Positions 51,650 to 61,500 of a stretch of DNA of 64,000 nt are shown here, piece after piece. Source of the stretch: Nocardiopsis coralli (GTDB lineage Bacteria > Actinomycetota > Actinomycetes > Streptosporangiales > Streptosporangiaceae); contig NZ_JADBGI010000007.1 of NCBI RefSeq assembly GCF_014892575.1, positions 1 to 64,000 of the forward strand. Direction: 5' to 3'. The position numbers and the translations under genes are program-made. The first letter of the stretch is position 1. Every line of letters starts with the position of its first letter. A model generated the notes under the pieces. It saw nothing but the letters and a program-made list of their open reading frames with translations, was not told where the DNA came from and ran no database searches.

Positions 51650-52726
51650 GTGGACACACTGAACGACAGCGCCACCCCGACGGTGGCCCACCTGCCCGAG
51701 CGGCCCGAGGTCACCGAGGACTTCCTGGCGTCGGCCCCGGGCGTCGACACGGGTGAGCAGGACGTGCGCCCCGGGCTCCGCAGGCTCGGTGAGCTCGGCC
51801 TGCTCGACACCGGGCTGCCCGACGACGGCCGCGGAGGACTCCTGCCCTTCCTGGGAACGGTCGAGAGCGTGGCCCGCGGTTGCCTGAGCTCGGCGTTCTC
51901 CCTGTGGGCCCAGCGCATGGGCCTGGAGTACCTGGCCCGCGCGCCCCGGAGCCCGTGGGTCGACGAACAGCTCGCCCTCCTGGCCACGGGGGAACGCGCC
52001 GGCGCCGGTGCCCTGGCCCCGGCCATGAAGGAGCTCTCCGGCCTCGGCACCGTGCCTGTCGTGGCCCGCCCCGAACGGGGAGGCCACCGGCTCACCGGCA
52101 CCCTGCCGTGGGTGTCCAACCTCTTCCCGGGCGCGGTGGTCGCCCTCCCCGCCCGGGTGGAGGAGCCTGCGGGGGAGGACCGCCGTATCCTCGTCGCGGT
52201 CCGTGTCGGCGACGACGGGGTCCGGGTCCGCGACCTGCCCCGCCTGATGGCCCTCAACGGCACCGCGTCCTCCTCCCTGGAGCTCGACGGCGCCTGGGCG
52301 AACGAGGAAGCCCTGGTCAGCGACGACCTCCCTGCCTTCTGCGCCGGGATCCGCACCACGTTCCTGCTCGTGCAGAGCGCCTTCTGCTCCGGGCTGGCCG
52401 TGGAGTCGACCGAGCAGGCCGCCGCGAGGATCCACGGGACCACCGCGGTGTTCGACGACGACCTCCAGGTGTTGCGGGACGACGTCGCCTCGGTCCGCGC
52501 GCGGCTCGCCGAGTTCGCCCAAGAGCCCCCGGAACCCGCGCAGGTCACGCAGCTGCGGCTCGACGCGGCCCTCACCGCGGGCACCGCGGCCCGGCTCGAG
52601 TCGGCCGTCCGCGGAGGCGCGAGTTTCGCCGCGGCCGGCCACAGCTCCCGCCGCCTGCGGGAGTCCCTGTTCCTGCCGATCCAGTCACCCACGGAAGGAC
52701 ACCTGCGATGGGACCTACGACGCTGA
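51650..52726 (+). CDS. Acyl-CoA-dehydrogenase-like flavoprotein
   Basis: A 358-residue protein of the acyl-CoA dehydrogenase fold: GLRRLGELGLLDTGLPDDGRG near residues 42-62 (start of the helical domain), ARGCLSSAFSLWAQRMGLEYLAR, then the beta domain with LTGTLPWVSNLFPGAVVAL, and C-terminal helices with GHSSRRLRESLFLPIQSP. The fold is shared by flavin-dependent monooxygenases such as DszC and SfnB, which act in organosulfur metabolism. The usual catalytic Glu of acyl-CoA dehydrogenases is not evident, which suits an oxygenase or a different substrate. It overlaps the ATPase gene by 19 bases. Confidence 0.75.
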   Translation: MDTLNDSATPTVAHLPERPEVTEDFLASAPGVDTGEQDVRPGLRRLGELGLLDTGLPDDGRGGLLPFLGTVESVARGCLSSAFSLWAQRMGLEYLARAPRSPWVDEQLALLATGERAGAGALAPAMKELSGLGTVPVVARPERGGHRLTGTLPWVSNLFPGAVVALPARVEEPAGEDRRILVAVRVGDDGVRVRDLPRLMALNGTASSSLELDGAWANEEALVSDDLPAFCAGIRTTFLLVQSAFCSGLAVESTEQAAARIHGTTAVFDDDLQVLRDDVASVRARLAEFAQEPPEPAQVTQLRLDAALTAGTAARLESAVRGGASFAAAGHSSRRLRESLFLPIQSPTEGHLRWDLRR

Positions 52727-53451
52727 GCGTGCGCGCCGGGTCCAAGTCCTACGGCGACCGGACCGTGCTCGACGGCGTCGACCTGGACCTTCGCCCCGGC
52801 CGTGTCCTGGTGGTCCTGGGCTCGAGCGGGAGCGGCAAGTCCACCCTCCTGCGGCTGCTGGCCGGGCTGGAGGAGTTCGACACCGGCGGGCTCGACCCGC
52901 GGCCCCGGCAGTGGCCCACCACGGGTGTGGTCTTCCAGGACCCCCTGCTCATGCCGTGGTTCACCGTGCGGGCCAACGCCGAGCTCGGGCTCCGGTACCG
53001 GGCCAACCGGGGCCGGGTCGAGGACACCGCGGCACAGGTGGACGACCTGCTGCGCTGGTTGGGCCTGGCCGAGCTGGCCGACGGGCCCGCCGACCGCCTC
53101 TCGGGCGGGCAGGCCCAACGGGTCGCCATCGCCCGCGCCCTCGCCCCGGCCCCCGACGTGCTGCTGCTCGACGAACCCTTCAGTGCCCTGGACCCGGTGA
53201 CCAGGGAGTCGCTGCAGGAACGCACCCGCGCGCTGGTCCGGGACACCGGGGTGAGCGCGGTCCTGGTCACGCACGACGTGTCCGAGGCCGTCTACCTGGG
53301 CGACGAGATCACGCTGTTGGACAACTCCGGGCGCCTGCACGAGCGCTGGGAGGGACAGCCCGGGGACCGCGGTGCCGCCGAGTCCGGCCCCCTGCGTTCC
53401 CAGCTCCTCGAGCGCTACTCGGGCATCCTGCCGACACGGGGCGGAGGGTGA
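52708..53451 (+). CDS. ABC ATPase (nitrate/sulfonate/taurine type)
   Basis: A 247-residue ATPase. Walker A LGSSGSGKSTLLRLLAG, Q-loop VVFQDPLLMPWFTV, signature LSGGQAQRVAIARALA and Walker B LLLDEPFSALDP are all intact, with H-loop VLVTHDVSEAVYLGDE. The Q-loop form and the C-terminal length match the SsuB/TauB/NrtD group. Starts within the end of the flavoprotein gene and its stop overlaps the next gene's GTG, so the operon is tightly coupled. Confidence 0.92.
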   Translation: MGPTTLSVRAGSKSYGDRTVLDGVDLDLRPGRVLVVLGSSGSGKSTLLRLLAGLEEFDTGGLDPRPRQWPTTGVVFQDPLLMPWFTVRANAELGLRYRANRGRVEDTAAQVDDLLRWLGLAELADGPADRLSGGQAQRVAIARALAPAPDVLLLDEPFSALDPVTRESLQERTRALVRDTGVSAVLVTHDVSEAVYLGDEITLLDNSGRLHERWEGQPGDRGAAESGPLRSQLLERYSGILPTRGGG

Positions 53452-54617
53452 GGGTGGACCGCAGAACACTCATCGGCGCCGGGCTGGGCACGGCCGTGAC
53501 CGCCGGGCTCGGTGGTGCCGCCACCGCCGGGGTGCGCGGACTCGCAGGGCAGGGCTCGGACCGTGCCCTGCGCGTGGGATACCTGCCCATCACCGACGCC
53601 TCCCCGCTGCTGGTCGCCCACCACAAGGGCCTCTACGAACGCTTCGGCGTCGAGGTCGAGGCCCCGGTCCGGTTCCGCAGCTGGGCCGAGCTGGCGCAGG
53701 CCTTCGTCACCGGGCGGGTCGACGTGGTGCACCTGCTGGCGCCGTTCGCAGTGCAGCTGCGCTACGGGCAGGGCACCCCGGTGCGGTCCATCGCCTGGAA
53801 CCACACCAACGGTTCGGCCCTGACACTCGCCGACGGCCTGGACGACCTGACCGGGCTGGCCGGCCGGACCTTCGCCGTCCCGTACTGGTGGTCGATCCAC
53901 AACATCCTCGCCCAGCGCCTGATGCGGCAGTCAGGGCTCACCCCGGTGCTGCGGCGTTCGCCCTCGGCGGCCGACGGCGAGGTGCGCCTGGTCGTGATGA
54001 GCCCGAGCGACATGCTGCCCGCGATGGCCAACGGCGTCATCGGCGGATACGTGGTGGCCGACCCGTTCAACGCCATGGCCGAGATCCAGGGCGTCGGGAG
54101 GATCCACCGCTTCCTGGGCGACCTGTGGCGCGACCACGCCTGCTGCGTGGTGAGCGTCCTGCAGCCGACCATCGACGAGACCCCGGACCGCATCCAGCGC
54201 CTGACCGAGGCCCTGACCACCGCGCAGCTGGAGATCGAGGCCGACCGCGCATCGGCGGCCCAGGACCTGACCTCGGGGTACCTGCCCCAGCCACTCCCCG
54301 CCGTGGAGCGGGCGCTCGGCTACGAACAGGACCCCTACCAGGACCGCGGCGCGGTGCTGCGCCCGCAGTGGCAGGGGCAGAGCATCGGTTTCGCGCCCTA
54401 CCCCTTCGCCGATTACACGCGCACGCTCGTCGAGTTCATGGACACCACGCTCGTGGACGTCGACACCCGGTTCCTGGACGGGATCGACCCCGCCGGCGTG
54501 CACGGAGAGCTGTTCGACGAGAGCTTCGCCCGCCGCGCGATCGAGAACGCGGGAGGACCCTCCGTGTTCGGTCTCGACGCCGGGCTCACCCGCCGAGAGG
54601 AAGTGGACACCGCATGA
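53448..54617 (+). CDS. ABC substrate-binding protein (NrtA/SsuA-like), Tat-type signal
   Basis: A 389-residue binding protein. The N-terminus has twin arginines followed by a hydrophobic stretch (VRVDRRTLIGAGLGTAVTAGLGG), a likely Tat signal without a lipobox. The mature part resembles the NrtA/CmpA group: VGYLPITDASPLLVAHHKGLYERFGVEV, VHLLAPFAVQLRYG, AVPYWWSIHNILAQRL, GYVVADPFNAMAEI. GTG 53448 overlaps the previous stop as GTGA; GTG 53454 is alternative. Ligands in the family include nitrate, bicarbonate, sulfonates and thiamine precursors; the conserved residues do not let me choose. Confidence 0.87.
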   Translation: MRVDRRTLIGAGLGTAVTAGLGGAATAGVRGLAGQGSDRALRVGYLPITDASPLLVAHHKGLYERFGVEVEAPVRFRSWAELAQAFVTGRVDVVHLLAPFAVQLRYGQGTPVRSIAWNHTNGSALTLADGLDDLTGLAGRTFAVPYWWSIHNILAQRLMRQSGLTPVLRRSPSAADGEVRLVVMSPSDMLPAMANGVIGGYVVADPFNAMAEIQGVGRIHRFLGDLWRDHACCVVSVLQPTIDETPDRIQRLTEALTTAQLEIEADRASAAQDLTSGYLPQPLPAVERALGYEQDPYQDRGAVLRPQWQGQSIGFAPYPFADYTRTLVEFMDTTLVDVDTRFLDGIDPAGVHGELFDESFARRAIENAGGPSVFGLDAGLTRREEVDTA

Positions 54618-55423
54618 GCCGTACGACGACCGGGACCGCCGGGGCCGCCGGGGCCGCGGTGGTGCTTGTCCCGATCCTCGCGCTCGTGGCCCTGTGGTGG
54701 TTCCTCACGAGCGTGCTGGCCTCCGACCACGTGGTGCTGTCCGGGTTCGCACCCCAGAACGCGGTGCCCGCGCTCGTGGACATGGCGTGGCAGGGCCCGC
54801 TGGCGGCCGACACCGCGGCCACGCTCTGGCGGCTGACCGCGGGTCTCGCGCTCGCCGCCGCGGTCGGCGTCCCGATCGGGTTGGTCGTGGGCCTGGTGCC
54901 CGTGGTCGAACGCGCAACCCGGCCCCTGTTCCACTTCCTGCGGATGATCTCCCCGCTGTCGTGGGCGCCGGTGGCCATCGCCCTGTTCGGGATCGGCCAC
55001 CAGCCGGTGTACTTCCTCGTCGCGATCGCCGCGGTGTGGCCGGTCATCCTGAGCACGTCCTCCGGGGTGCTCGCGATCGAACCCGGGTACCTGAAGGTCG
55101 CGCGTTCGCTGGGCGCGACCCGTTGGGAGCGCCTGCGCACGGTGGTGCTGCCGGGGGTGCGGCTGCCCACGCTGACCGGGCTCCGGCTGGCTCTCGGGAC
55201 CGCGTGGATCGTCATTGTTCCGGCGGAGATGCTGGGTGTGGACTCCGGCCTGGGGTACGCGATCCTCAACGCCCGCGACCAGCTGGCCTTCGACCAGCTC
55301 ATGGCGGTGATCCTGTGGATCGGCATCCTCGGTTACCTCATGGACGCCGCGCTGCGCAGGCTCCTCGCCGGAGCCTCGGTAACGGCCCGGCGTCCCACAG
55401 GTGCGGTAGAGCGGGCTGAGTAG
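54614..55423 (+). CDS. ABC permease (SsuC/NrtB class)
   Basis: A 269-residue permease with six helices (VLVPILALVALWWFLTSVLA; LTAGLALAAAVGVPIGLVVGLVP; SWAPVAIALFGIGHQPVYFLVAIAAVWPVIL) and the cytoplasmic loop KVARSLGATRWERLRTVVLPG. It closes the operon begun by the DUF4242 gene; ATGA overlaps the preceding stop. A repeat cluster begins just after its stop. No separate monooxygenase of the SsuD type is present. Confidence 0.92.
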   Translation: MSRTTTGTAGAAGAAVVLVPILALVALWWFLTSVLASDHVVLSGFAPQNAVPALVDMAWQGPLAADTAATLWRLTAGLALAAAVGVPIGLVVGLVPVVERATRPLFHFLRMISPLSWAPVAIALFGIGHQPVYFLVAIAAVWPVILSTSSGVLAIEPGYLKVARSLGATRWERLRTVVLPGVRLPTLTGLRLALGTAWIVIVPAEMLGVDSGLGYAILNARDQLAFDQLMAVILWIGILGYLMDAALRRLLAGASVTARRPTGAVERAE

Positions 55424-55439
55424 GACGCCCCAGGACCAA

Positions 55440-56600
55440 GGTCGGCCCAATCCCGCGAGGGGCTTCGTCCACAGACCACGAAGAGCGGGGCCATGGGAGC
55501 AACCCCTGGGGTGAGGTCTGCTCAACCCCACGAGGGGCTTCACCCCTTGAGCACCTTGAGTTCGTGGCAGGTCTTCCCCCATCCACAGGGGCCAGGCCGC
55601 TCAACCACAAGAGGAGAGCCCCCGCAGGCGGGGTAGAGCGGGGCCATGGGAGCAACCCCTGGGGTGAGGTCTGCTCAGCTACTCAATGGGCTTCGCCCCT
55701 TGAGCACCTGAGTTCCTGGCAGGCGCTCCCCTCATCCACAGGGGTCAGGTCGCTCAGCCACCGTCCACGCGCGGTGCGCGCCCCCTGCCGAAGGCCCCCT
55801 CTCGCGCGTTCCGCGCGGTGGGCTCCGTAACCGCCCTTACGCGTTATTTGGACGCCCGGAGCCCCTCAACCATCCGAGCCGCAGAGGCGTGAACGCACAC
55901 CCGCACCGGGGGAAGGCCCCTCCCCACAGACAACGAAGAGCGGGGCCAGGGGCTCAACCATTGGGGCCAGGTCATGTCCGCTCAACCCCACGAGGGGCTT
56001 CACCCCTTGAGCACCTTGAGTTCCTGGCAGGCGCTCCCCTCATCCACAGGGGCCAGGCCGCTCAACCACAAGAGGAGAGCCCCCGCAGGCGGGGTAGAGC
56101 GGGGTCGTCAGAGCAACCCCTGGGGTCAGGCCTGCTCAACCACACGAGGGGCTCCGCCCCTCAAGCACCTTGAGTTCCTGGCAGACGCTCCCCTCACCCA
56201 CAGGGGCCAGGCCGCCCAGCCACCGTCCACGCGCGGTGCGCGTGTCCCCGCCGAAGGCCCCCTCCCGCGCGTTCCGCGCGCTGGGCCCGCAACCATCCTT
56301 ACGCCTTATCTGGACGCACGGAGCCCCTCAACCATCCGAGCACCGTAGGCGTGAACGCACACCCGCACCGGGGGAAGGCCCCTCCCCACAGACAACGAAG
56401 AGCGGGGCAAAACAGAGCAACCCCTGGGGCCAGGTCGGACCTGCTCAGCCACTCAAGGGGCTCCGCCCCTCGAGCAGCTGAGTTCCTGGCAGACGCTCCC
56501 CTCACCCCCCTGTCCCGCAGGTCGCTCAACCACAAGAGGAGAGTCCCCACAAGCGCCGTAGAGCGGTGCCACTACCTCCACCCCAGGATCCAGCCCCACC
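55440..56600 (+). repeat. Third cluster of the 0.3-kb repeat family (mosaic)
   Basis: Contains at least three partial or complete units in plus orientation, with the CGTGAACGCAC block at 55888 and 56350 (462 bases apart, so not a simple tandem) and the CCGTCCACGCGCGGTGCGCG block at about 55764 and 56224. Blocks are rearranged: the AGGGGCTTCACCCCTTGAGCACC and CCTGGCAGGCGCTCCCCTCA pieces occur four or five times while the others occur twice. It fills the space between the ABC permease stop and the ligase stop on the opposite strand. No gene is supported in this stretch. Confidence 0.9.
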
Positions 56601-56611
56601 CAAGCCCGGCC

Positions 56612-58393
56612 CTACCACCCGGCCCGTCCCCGACGCCGGTCCCGATCCCGCGCGGCGGCCTCCTCGGCCCGCTCCGTCAGGTCGACCTTGCGGACCTTGC
56701 CCGTCGCAGTGACCGGGAACGCGTCCACGACCTCCACGATCGGGACCTTGTACAGCGCCATGTTCTCCCGCGCCCACGCCGTCAGTTCTTCGGCGGTGGG
56801 TGCGGCTCCGGCCTCCGGGGTCCCAGCCGGGGTCCCAATCGGGGGCCCTGCCGGGTTCACCGCCGGGGTCACGAAGGCGACGGGCCGCTGCCCGGAATCC
56901 GGGTCCTGTGCCGCGACCACCGCCACCGAGTCCACGCCGGGGTGGCGCCCCAGCAGGACCTCCACCTCGGCGGGGAACACACTCATGCCCTTGACCTTGA
57001 TGAGGTCCTTGTCGCGGCCCAGGTAGTGCAGGCAGCCGTCCTCGTCCATGCGCCCGTTGTCGCCGGTGTGCAGCCACCCGTCGCGCAGTTGCCGCGCGGT
57101 CGCGTCGGGCCGGTTCCAGTACCCGGTCATGACGGAGGGGCTGCGCAGCACGATCTCGCCCTCCGTCCCGATGGGGAGGGGCTCGCCGGTCTCGAAGGAG
57201 ACCACCGCGACGTCGGTCCCGGGCACGGGCAGACCGCAGAAGACCGGCTCCGAGCGCAGGTCGCGGTCGCCGTCGGCCAGGCCGTAGGGGGTGGCGTCGA
57301 AGGTGTGCGACTCGGTGAGCCCGTAGGCCGCCTCCCGCAGCACCGACCCGGAACCGACCTCGGCGCTCCACCGGGCCCGGATCTGCGGGTCGAGCTTGCG
57401 CACGAACGACATCGCGGAGGGATCCGTCAGCGACGACAGGTCGTGGGAGCCCAGATCCGGGTGGTCGAGCAGCTCGAGGTAGTTCTCGACGGTGCCGACC
57501 ATGACGCTGACCCGGTGCCGGTCGATCGCCGCCAGTGCCCGGCCCGCGTCCCACCGGGGGAGCAGCACGACGGTTCCTCCGGTCACCAGGGGCAGGAGGA
57601 TCCCCAGGTCCTCGCCGGCGATCCAGAAGATCGGCACGTAACAGAGCACCACCGCGCCGCCGGTGCGCCCGGTGGCGCCAGCGCACGCGGCCGCGGTGTA
57701 GAGCATGTGCCGCTGGGTGTGCATGCAGCCCTTGGGCAGGCCGGTCGTGCCGCCGGTGTAGTTCAGCGCCGCCAGGGCGTCGAGGTCGCGGCTCACGGAC
57801 GGGTCGTCGGGGGCGATCGGGGTGTGCGCGACCGCCGCCGACCAGGGATGCTCACCCTCCTGGAGAGGGACGGCGGTCCCCGTGCGCGGGTGATCGACCT
57901 GCTCGTCCTCCCCGAGCACCAGGACGCTCCGGCCTGGTGCGGACGGGCGGGCCTCACGCAACAGGGGCAGCAGGGGTTCCAGGGCGACCACCACACGGGG
58001 GTCGGCGTCCTCGAGCTCATGGGCGAGCTCTGCCTCCCGGAACATCGGGTTGACCGGAACGTGCACCGCCCCCAGGGTCAGTGCCGCCAGCATGACCACC
58101 GTGAAGTGCGGACGGTTGGGCATGAGCACGGCCACGCGGTCGCCCGCCCCCACCCCCGCCTCGTCGCGCAACCACCCGGCCGTGCGGCGGACCAGCACGT
58201 CGAGCTCGCGGTAGTTCACCTCCGCGCCCTCGAAGACGATCGCGGGGCGGTCGGGCACCTGTTCCGCCCACGTGGACAGGTGCGCGGGGAGGGTGGTCTC
58301 ACCGAGCGGGTAACGGACCTCGGAGGGGGTTCTGGACGGGCGCAGCTGGGCCTGGCGGGCGCGCAGATCCTCGAGGTGGGTCGACATCTCCAC
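56612..58393 (-). CDS. AMP-forming acyl-CoA ligase
   Basis: A 593-residue adenylate-forming ligase. LNYTGGTTGLPKGCMHT is the P-loop (near residue 215; TGG in place of TSG), AYGLTESHTFD the adenylate motif, and GWLHTGDNGRMDEDGCLHYLGRDKDLIKVKG the hinge; the C-terminus has TATGKVRKVDL with the catalytic Lys. It has an acidic/Pro-rich insertion before the terminal lid (PAVNPAGPPIGTPAGTPEAGAAP). It probably activates a carboxylic acid to CoA ester, and lies 184 bases downstream of the acyl-CoA carboxylase on the same strand, so its product may feed that enzyme. Confidence 0.9.
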   Translation of the reverse strand: MEMSTHLEDLRARQAQLRPSRTPSEVRYPLGETTLPAHLSTWAEQVPDRPAIVFEGAEVNYRELDVLVRRTAGWLRDEAGVGAGDRVAVLMPNRPHFTVVMLAALTLGAVHVPVNPMFREAELAHELEDADPRVVVALEPLLPLLREARPSAPGRSVLVLGEDEQVDHPRTGTAVPLQEGEHPWSAAVAHTPIAPDDPSVSRDLDALAALNYTGGTTGLPKGCMHTQRHMLYTAAACAGATGRTGGAVVLCYVPIFWIAGEDLGILLPLVTGGTVVLLPRWDAGRALAAIDRHRVSVMVGTVENYLELLDHPDLGSHDLSSLTDPSAMSFVRKLDPQIRARWSAEVGSGSVLREAAYGLTESHTFDATPYGLADGDRDLRSEPVFCGLPVPGTDVAVVSFETGEPLPIGTEGEIVLRSPSVMTGYWNRPDATARQLRDGWLHTGDNGRMDEDGCLHYLGRDKDLIKVKGMSVFPAEVEVLLGRHPGVDSVAVVAAQDPDSGQRPVAFVTPAVNPAGPPIGTPAGTPEAGAAPTAEELTAWARENMALYKVPIVEVVDAFPVTATGKVRKVDLTERAEEAAARDRDRRRGRAGW

Positions 58394-58439
58394 GGCGATA
58401 CCTCTTTCTCTTGCTGGGGGTGGGCGCTGGCTGGGGGAC

Positions 58440-58576
58440 AGGGCCTCGGGTAGGGCGGGCCCCGCGCCGAAGCGGGGCCAGGTCCGTTCAACCAGGGAAC
58501 GGGCTGCGCCCAGAGGCGTCGTAGAGCGGGGTCATGGGCCACACAGGAGGACCATGCCTGCCCAACCACACGAGAG
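58440..58576. repeat. Decayed fragment of the 0.3-kb repeat family
   Basis: Between the carboxylase and ligase genes, short matches to the repeat blocks remain, such as GAGCGGGGTCATGGG and CCCAACCACACGAGAG. The match is weak and the segment is short, so this is a tentative call. Confidence 0.4.
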
Positions 58577-61500
58577 TCACCACGGATCCACGTACCGCGG
58601 CGCCGGCTCCCGCGCCGGACCCGACGCGCCTTCGCTCCCGTGCCCCGCCAACGCCGCGGTGATCCACCTCCGGGTCTCGGCCGGGTCGATGACCTCGTCG
58701 AGCTCGAACACCCCGGCCGCGCTGGTGGCCCGCGCCCGGCGGTGCGCCTCGGCGAGCAGCGAGTCGAACAGGGCCTGCTGCTCGTCCGGGCCCCCGGCGG
58801 CCTCCAACTCCCGCCGGAACCCCAGGCGCACCGCACCCTCCAGCCCCATCGGCCCCAGCTCCCCGGTCGGCCAGGCCACCGTCGCCGCGGGTGCGTGCAG
58901 GTGCCCGCCGGCCATCGCCTGGGCGCCGAGCCCGTAGGCCTTGCGCATCACCACGGCCACCATCGGCACACGCAGGTGCGCGCCGGTCACGAACAGCCGG
59001 GAGAACCGCCGCACCGTCGCCGTCTGCTCGGCGTCGGGGCCGACCATGAACCCGGGGGTGTCGCAGAGCGAGAGCACCGGCAACCCGTGGGCGTCGCACA
59101 GTTTCAGGAACCGGGCCGCCTTGTCCGCGGCCTCCGCGTCGATCGCGCCGCCCAGGTGGACGGGGTCGTTCGCGATCAGCCCCATGGGCCGGCCCTCCAC
59201 CCGCACCAGGGCGGTGACCATGCCCGGGCCGAACCCGCGGCGCAGCTCCAGCACCGAACCGGTGTCGGCCAGGCCTTCCACGGCACGGCGCACGTCGTAG
59301 ACCCGCATCCGGTTCTCGGGGACCACGTGCCGCAGCCGCCGCTGGTCGGGGGCCTCCCAGTCGTCGACGGGTCCCTGGAAGTAGGACAGGTACCTGCGCA
59401 CGGTCTCCACGGCCGCCGCGTCGTCGTCCACGAGCAGGTCGATGACCCCGTTGGGTTCCTGCACCCCGACCGGTCCGACCTCCTCCGGCCGGAACCTGCC
59501 CAGGCCGCCGCCCTCGATCATCGCCGGTCCGCCCATGCCGATGTTCGCGTCGCGGGTGGCGACCACGGTGTCGCAGCAGCCCAGGAGCGCCGCGTTGCCG
59601 GCGAAGCAGCGCCCCGAGGCCACGCCGACCGTGGGAACATGCCCGCTGAGCCGCCCCATCGCCGCGAACGTGGTCACCCCCAGGGCGGACGCGGAGTTGG
59701 GGTCGGTGTCTCCGGGACGCCCGCCCCCGCCTTCGGCGAAGAGGACCACCGGAAGGCGCCTGCGGTGCGCGAGGTCGAGCATGCGGTCGGTCTTGCGGTG
59801 GTTGATCACGCCCTGGGTCCCCGCCATGACCGAGTAGTCGTAGGACATCACCACGCAGTCCGCGCCGTCGGGGTGCCGGTCGGCGTTGATGCGGCCGAAC
59901 CCGGTGACCATCCCGTCGGCGGGGGAGCGGTCAATGAGCTCCTCCTCGGTGCGGCGGCCGGACTGTGCGGCCACCGCCAGGGCCCCGTACTCGGTGAAGG
60001 ACCCGTCCTCGCACAGGTCGTCGATGTTCTCGCGTGCGGTCCGGCGCCCCAAACGGTGGCGCTTGGCGACCGCCTCGGGGCGCAGCTCGTCCGAGCCGCG
60101 GGCGCGGCGTTCGAGCAGGGCGGCCAGGTCGGGGCGGATCAGCCCGGGGTCGGTCTCCTCCTCGGCCGGCCCTGTCCCGGCGGCCCCGCCGTCCGGGGCC
60201 AGACCGACGAGGAGGTCGCCCTCGGCCACCGTGGAGCCGACCTCGACGGCCGCTGCCCCGACCGTGCCCGAGACCGGCGCCGGAACCACGTGCTCCATCT
60301 TCATCGCCTGCAACACCAGCAACGGCGCCCCCGCTCGCACGGTGTCGCCCTCGGAGGCCTCCACCGAGACCACCGTGGCGGCGAACGGGGCGCGCACACC
60401 GCCGCCGGGGGAGCGTCCGCCGTGCGCCTGCCCGTGCCCGGCCGTTTCCCCGGCCGCCTCGAGCAGCTCCGAGCGGTGCTCCTCGACGAAGGCCGTGGTG
60501 GCCTCGCCGGAACGGAACACCGGGTGGGACAGGATCGCGCGCAGCAGCCCCAGGTTGGTGGCGGCGCCCTCGACCGTGAACTCCGCCAGCGCGCGTCCGG
60601 CCAGGTCGGCGGCGGCACCCAGGTCCCCGCGCGGCGTGTGCGCGACGACCTTGGCCAGCAGCGGGTCGAACCCGTCCCCGGCCGTGTGGCCGACCGCGCC
60701 GTGGGTGTCGACGCGCACGCCCGGGCCCGCCGGCGGCACGAACGCGCTCAGCGTTCCGGAGGAGGGCACCGCCGACCCGTCGGGCGCGGTGGACTCCAGG
60801 TTCACCCGGGTCTGCACCGCGCAGCCCCGGGGCGCGGGCACGGTGCCCCGGTCCAGCCCCTGCTCGGCCAGGGTGCGGCCCAGCGCGACCTCGATCTGGG
60901 CGGCGACCAGGTCCACGCCGGTGATCTGCTCGGTGACGGTGTGCTCGACCTGCAGGCGGGGGTTGGCCTCGATGAAGTGCACGGCGTCCCGGTCGTTGCC
61001 CCGGCCCGACGCCACGAGGAACTCGAACGTGCCCAGCCCGCGGTAGGAGACCTCGCCGGCCATCACCAGCGCCGATTCCAGCAGCTCTTCGCGTACGGAG
61101 GCCGCAAGCCCCGGGGCGGGCGCGACCTCGACCAGTTTCTGGTGCCGACGCTGCACGCTGCACTCGCGTTCCCACAGGTGGGTCACGGCCCCGGTCCCGT
61201 CGCCCAGCACCTGGACCTCCACGTGGCGGGCGTGTTCCAGGTACCGCTCGACGTAGACCTCGCCGCGGCCGAACGCGGCCTCTGCCTCCGAACGGCAGCG
61301 CTCGTGGGCGAAGTCGAGGTCGGCCGGGTCGGTGACCACGCGCATCCCGCGCCCGCCCCCGCCGGCGAGGGCCTTGACCACCACGGACGCCCCCGGGCCG
61401 AGCCCTTCCAGGAACGAGCGCGCCTCCTCCACCCCGGTGGGGCCCGACGTCCCCGGGGCGACCGGCACACCCAGCGACGCGGCCAGCTCACGGGAGCGGG

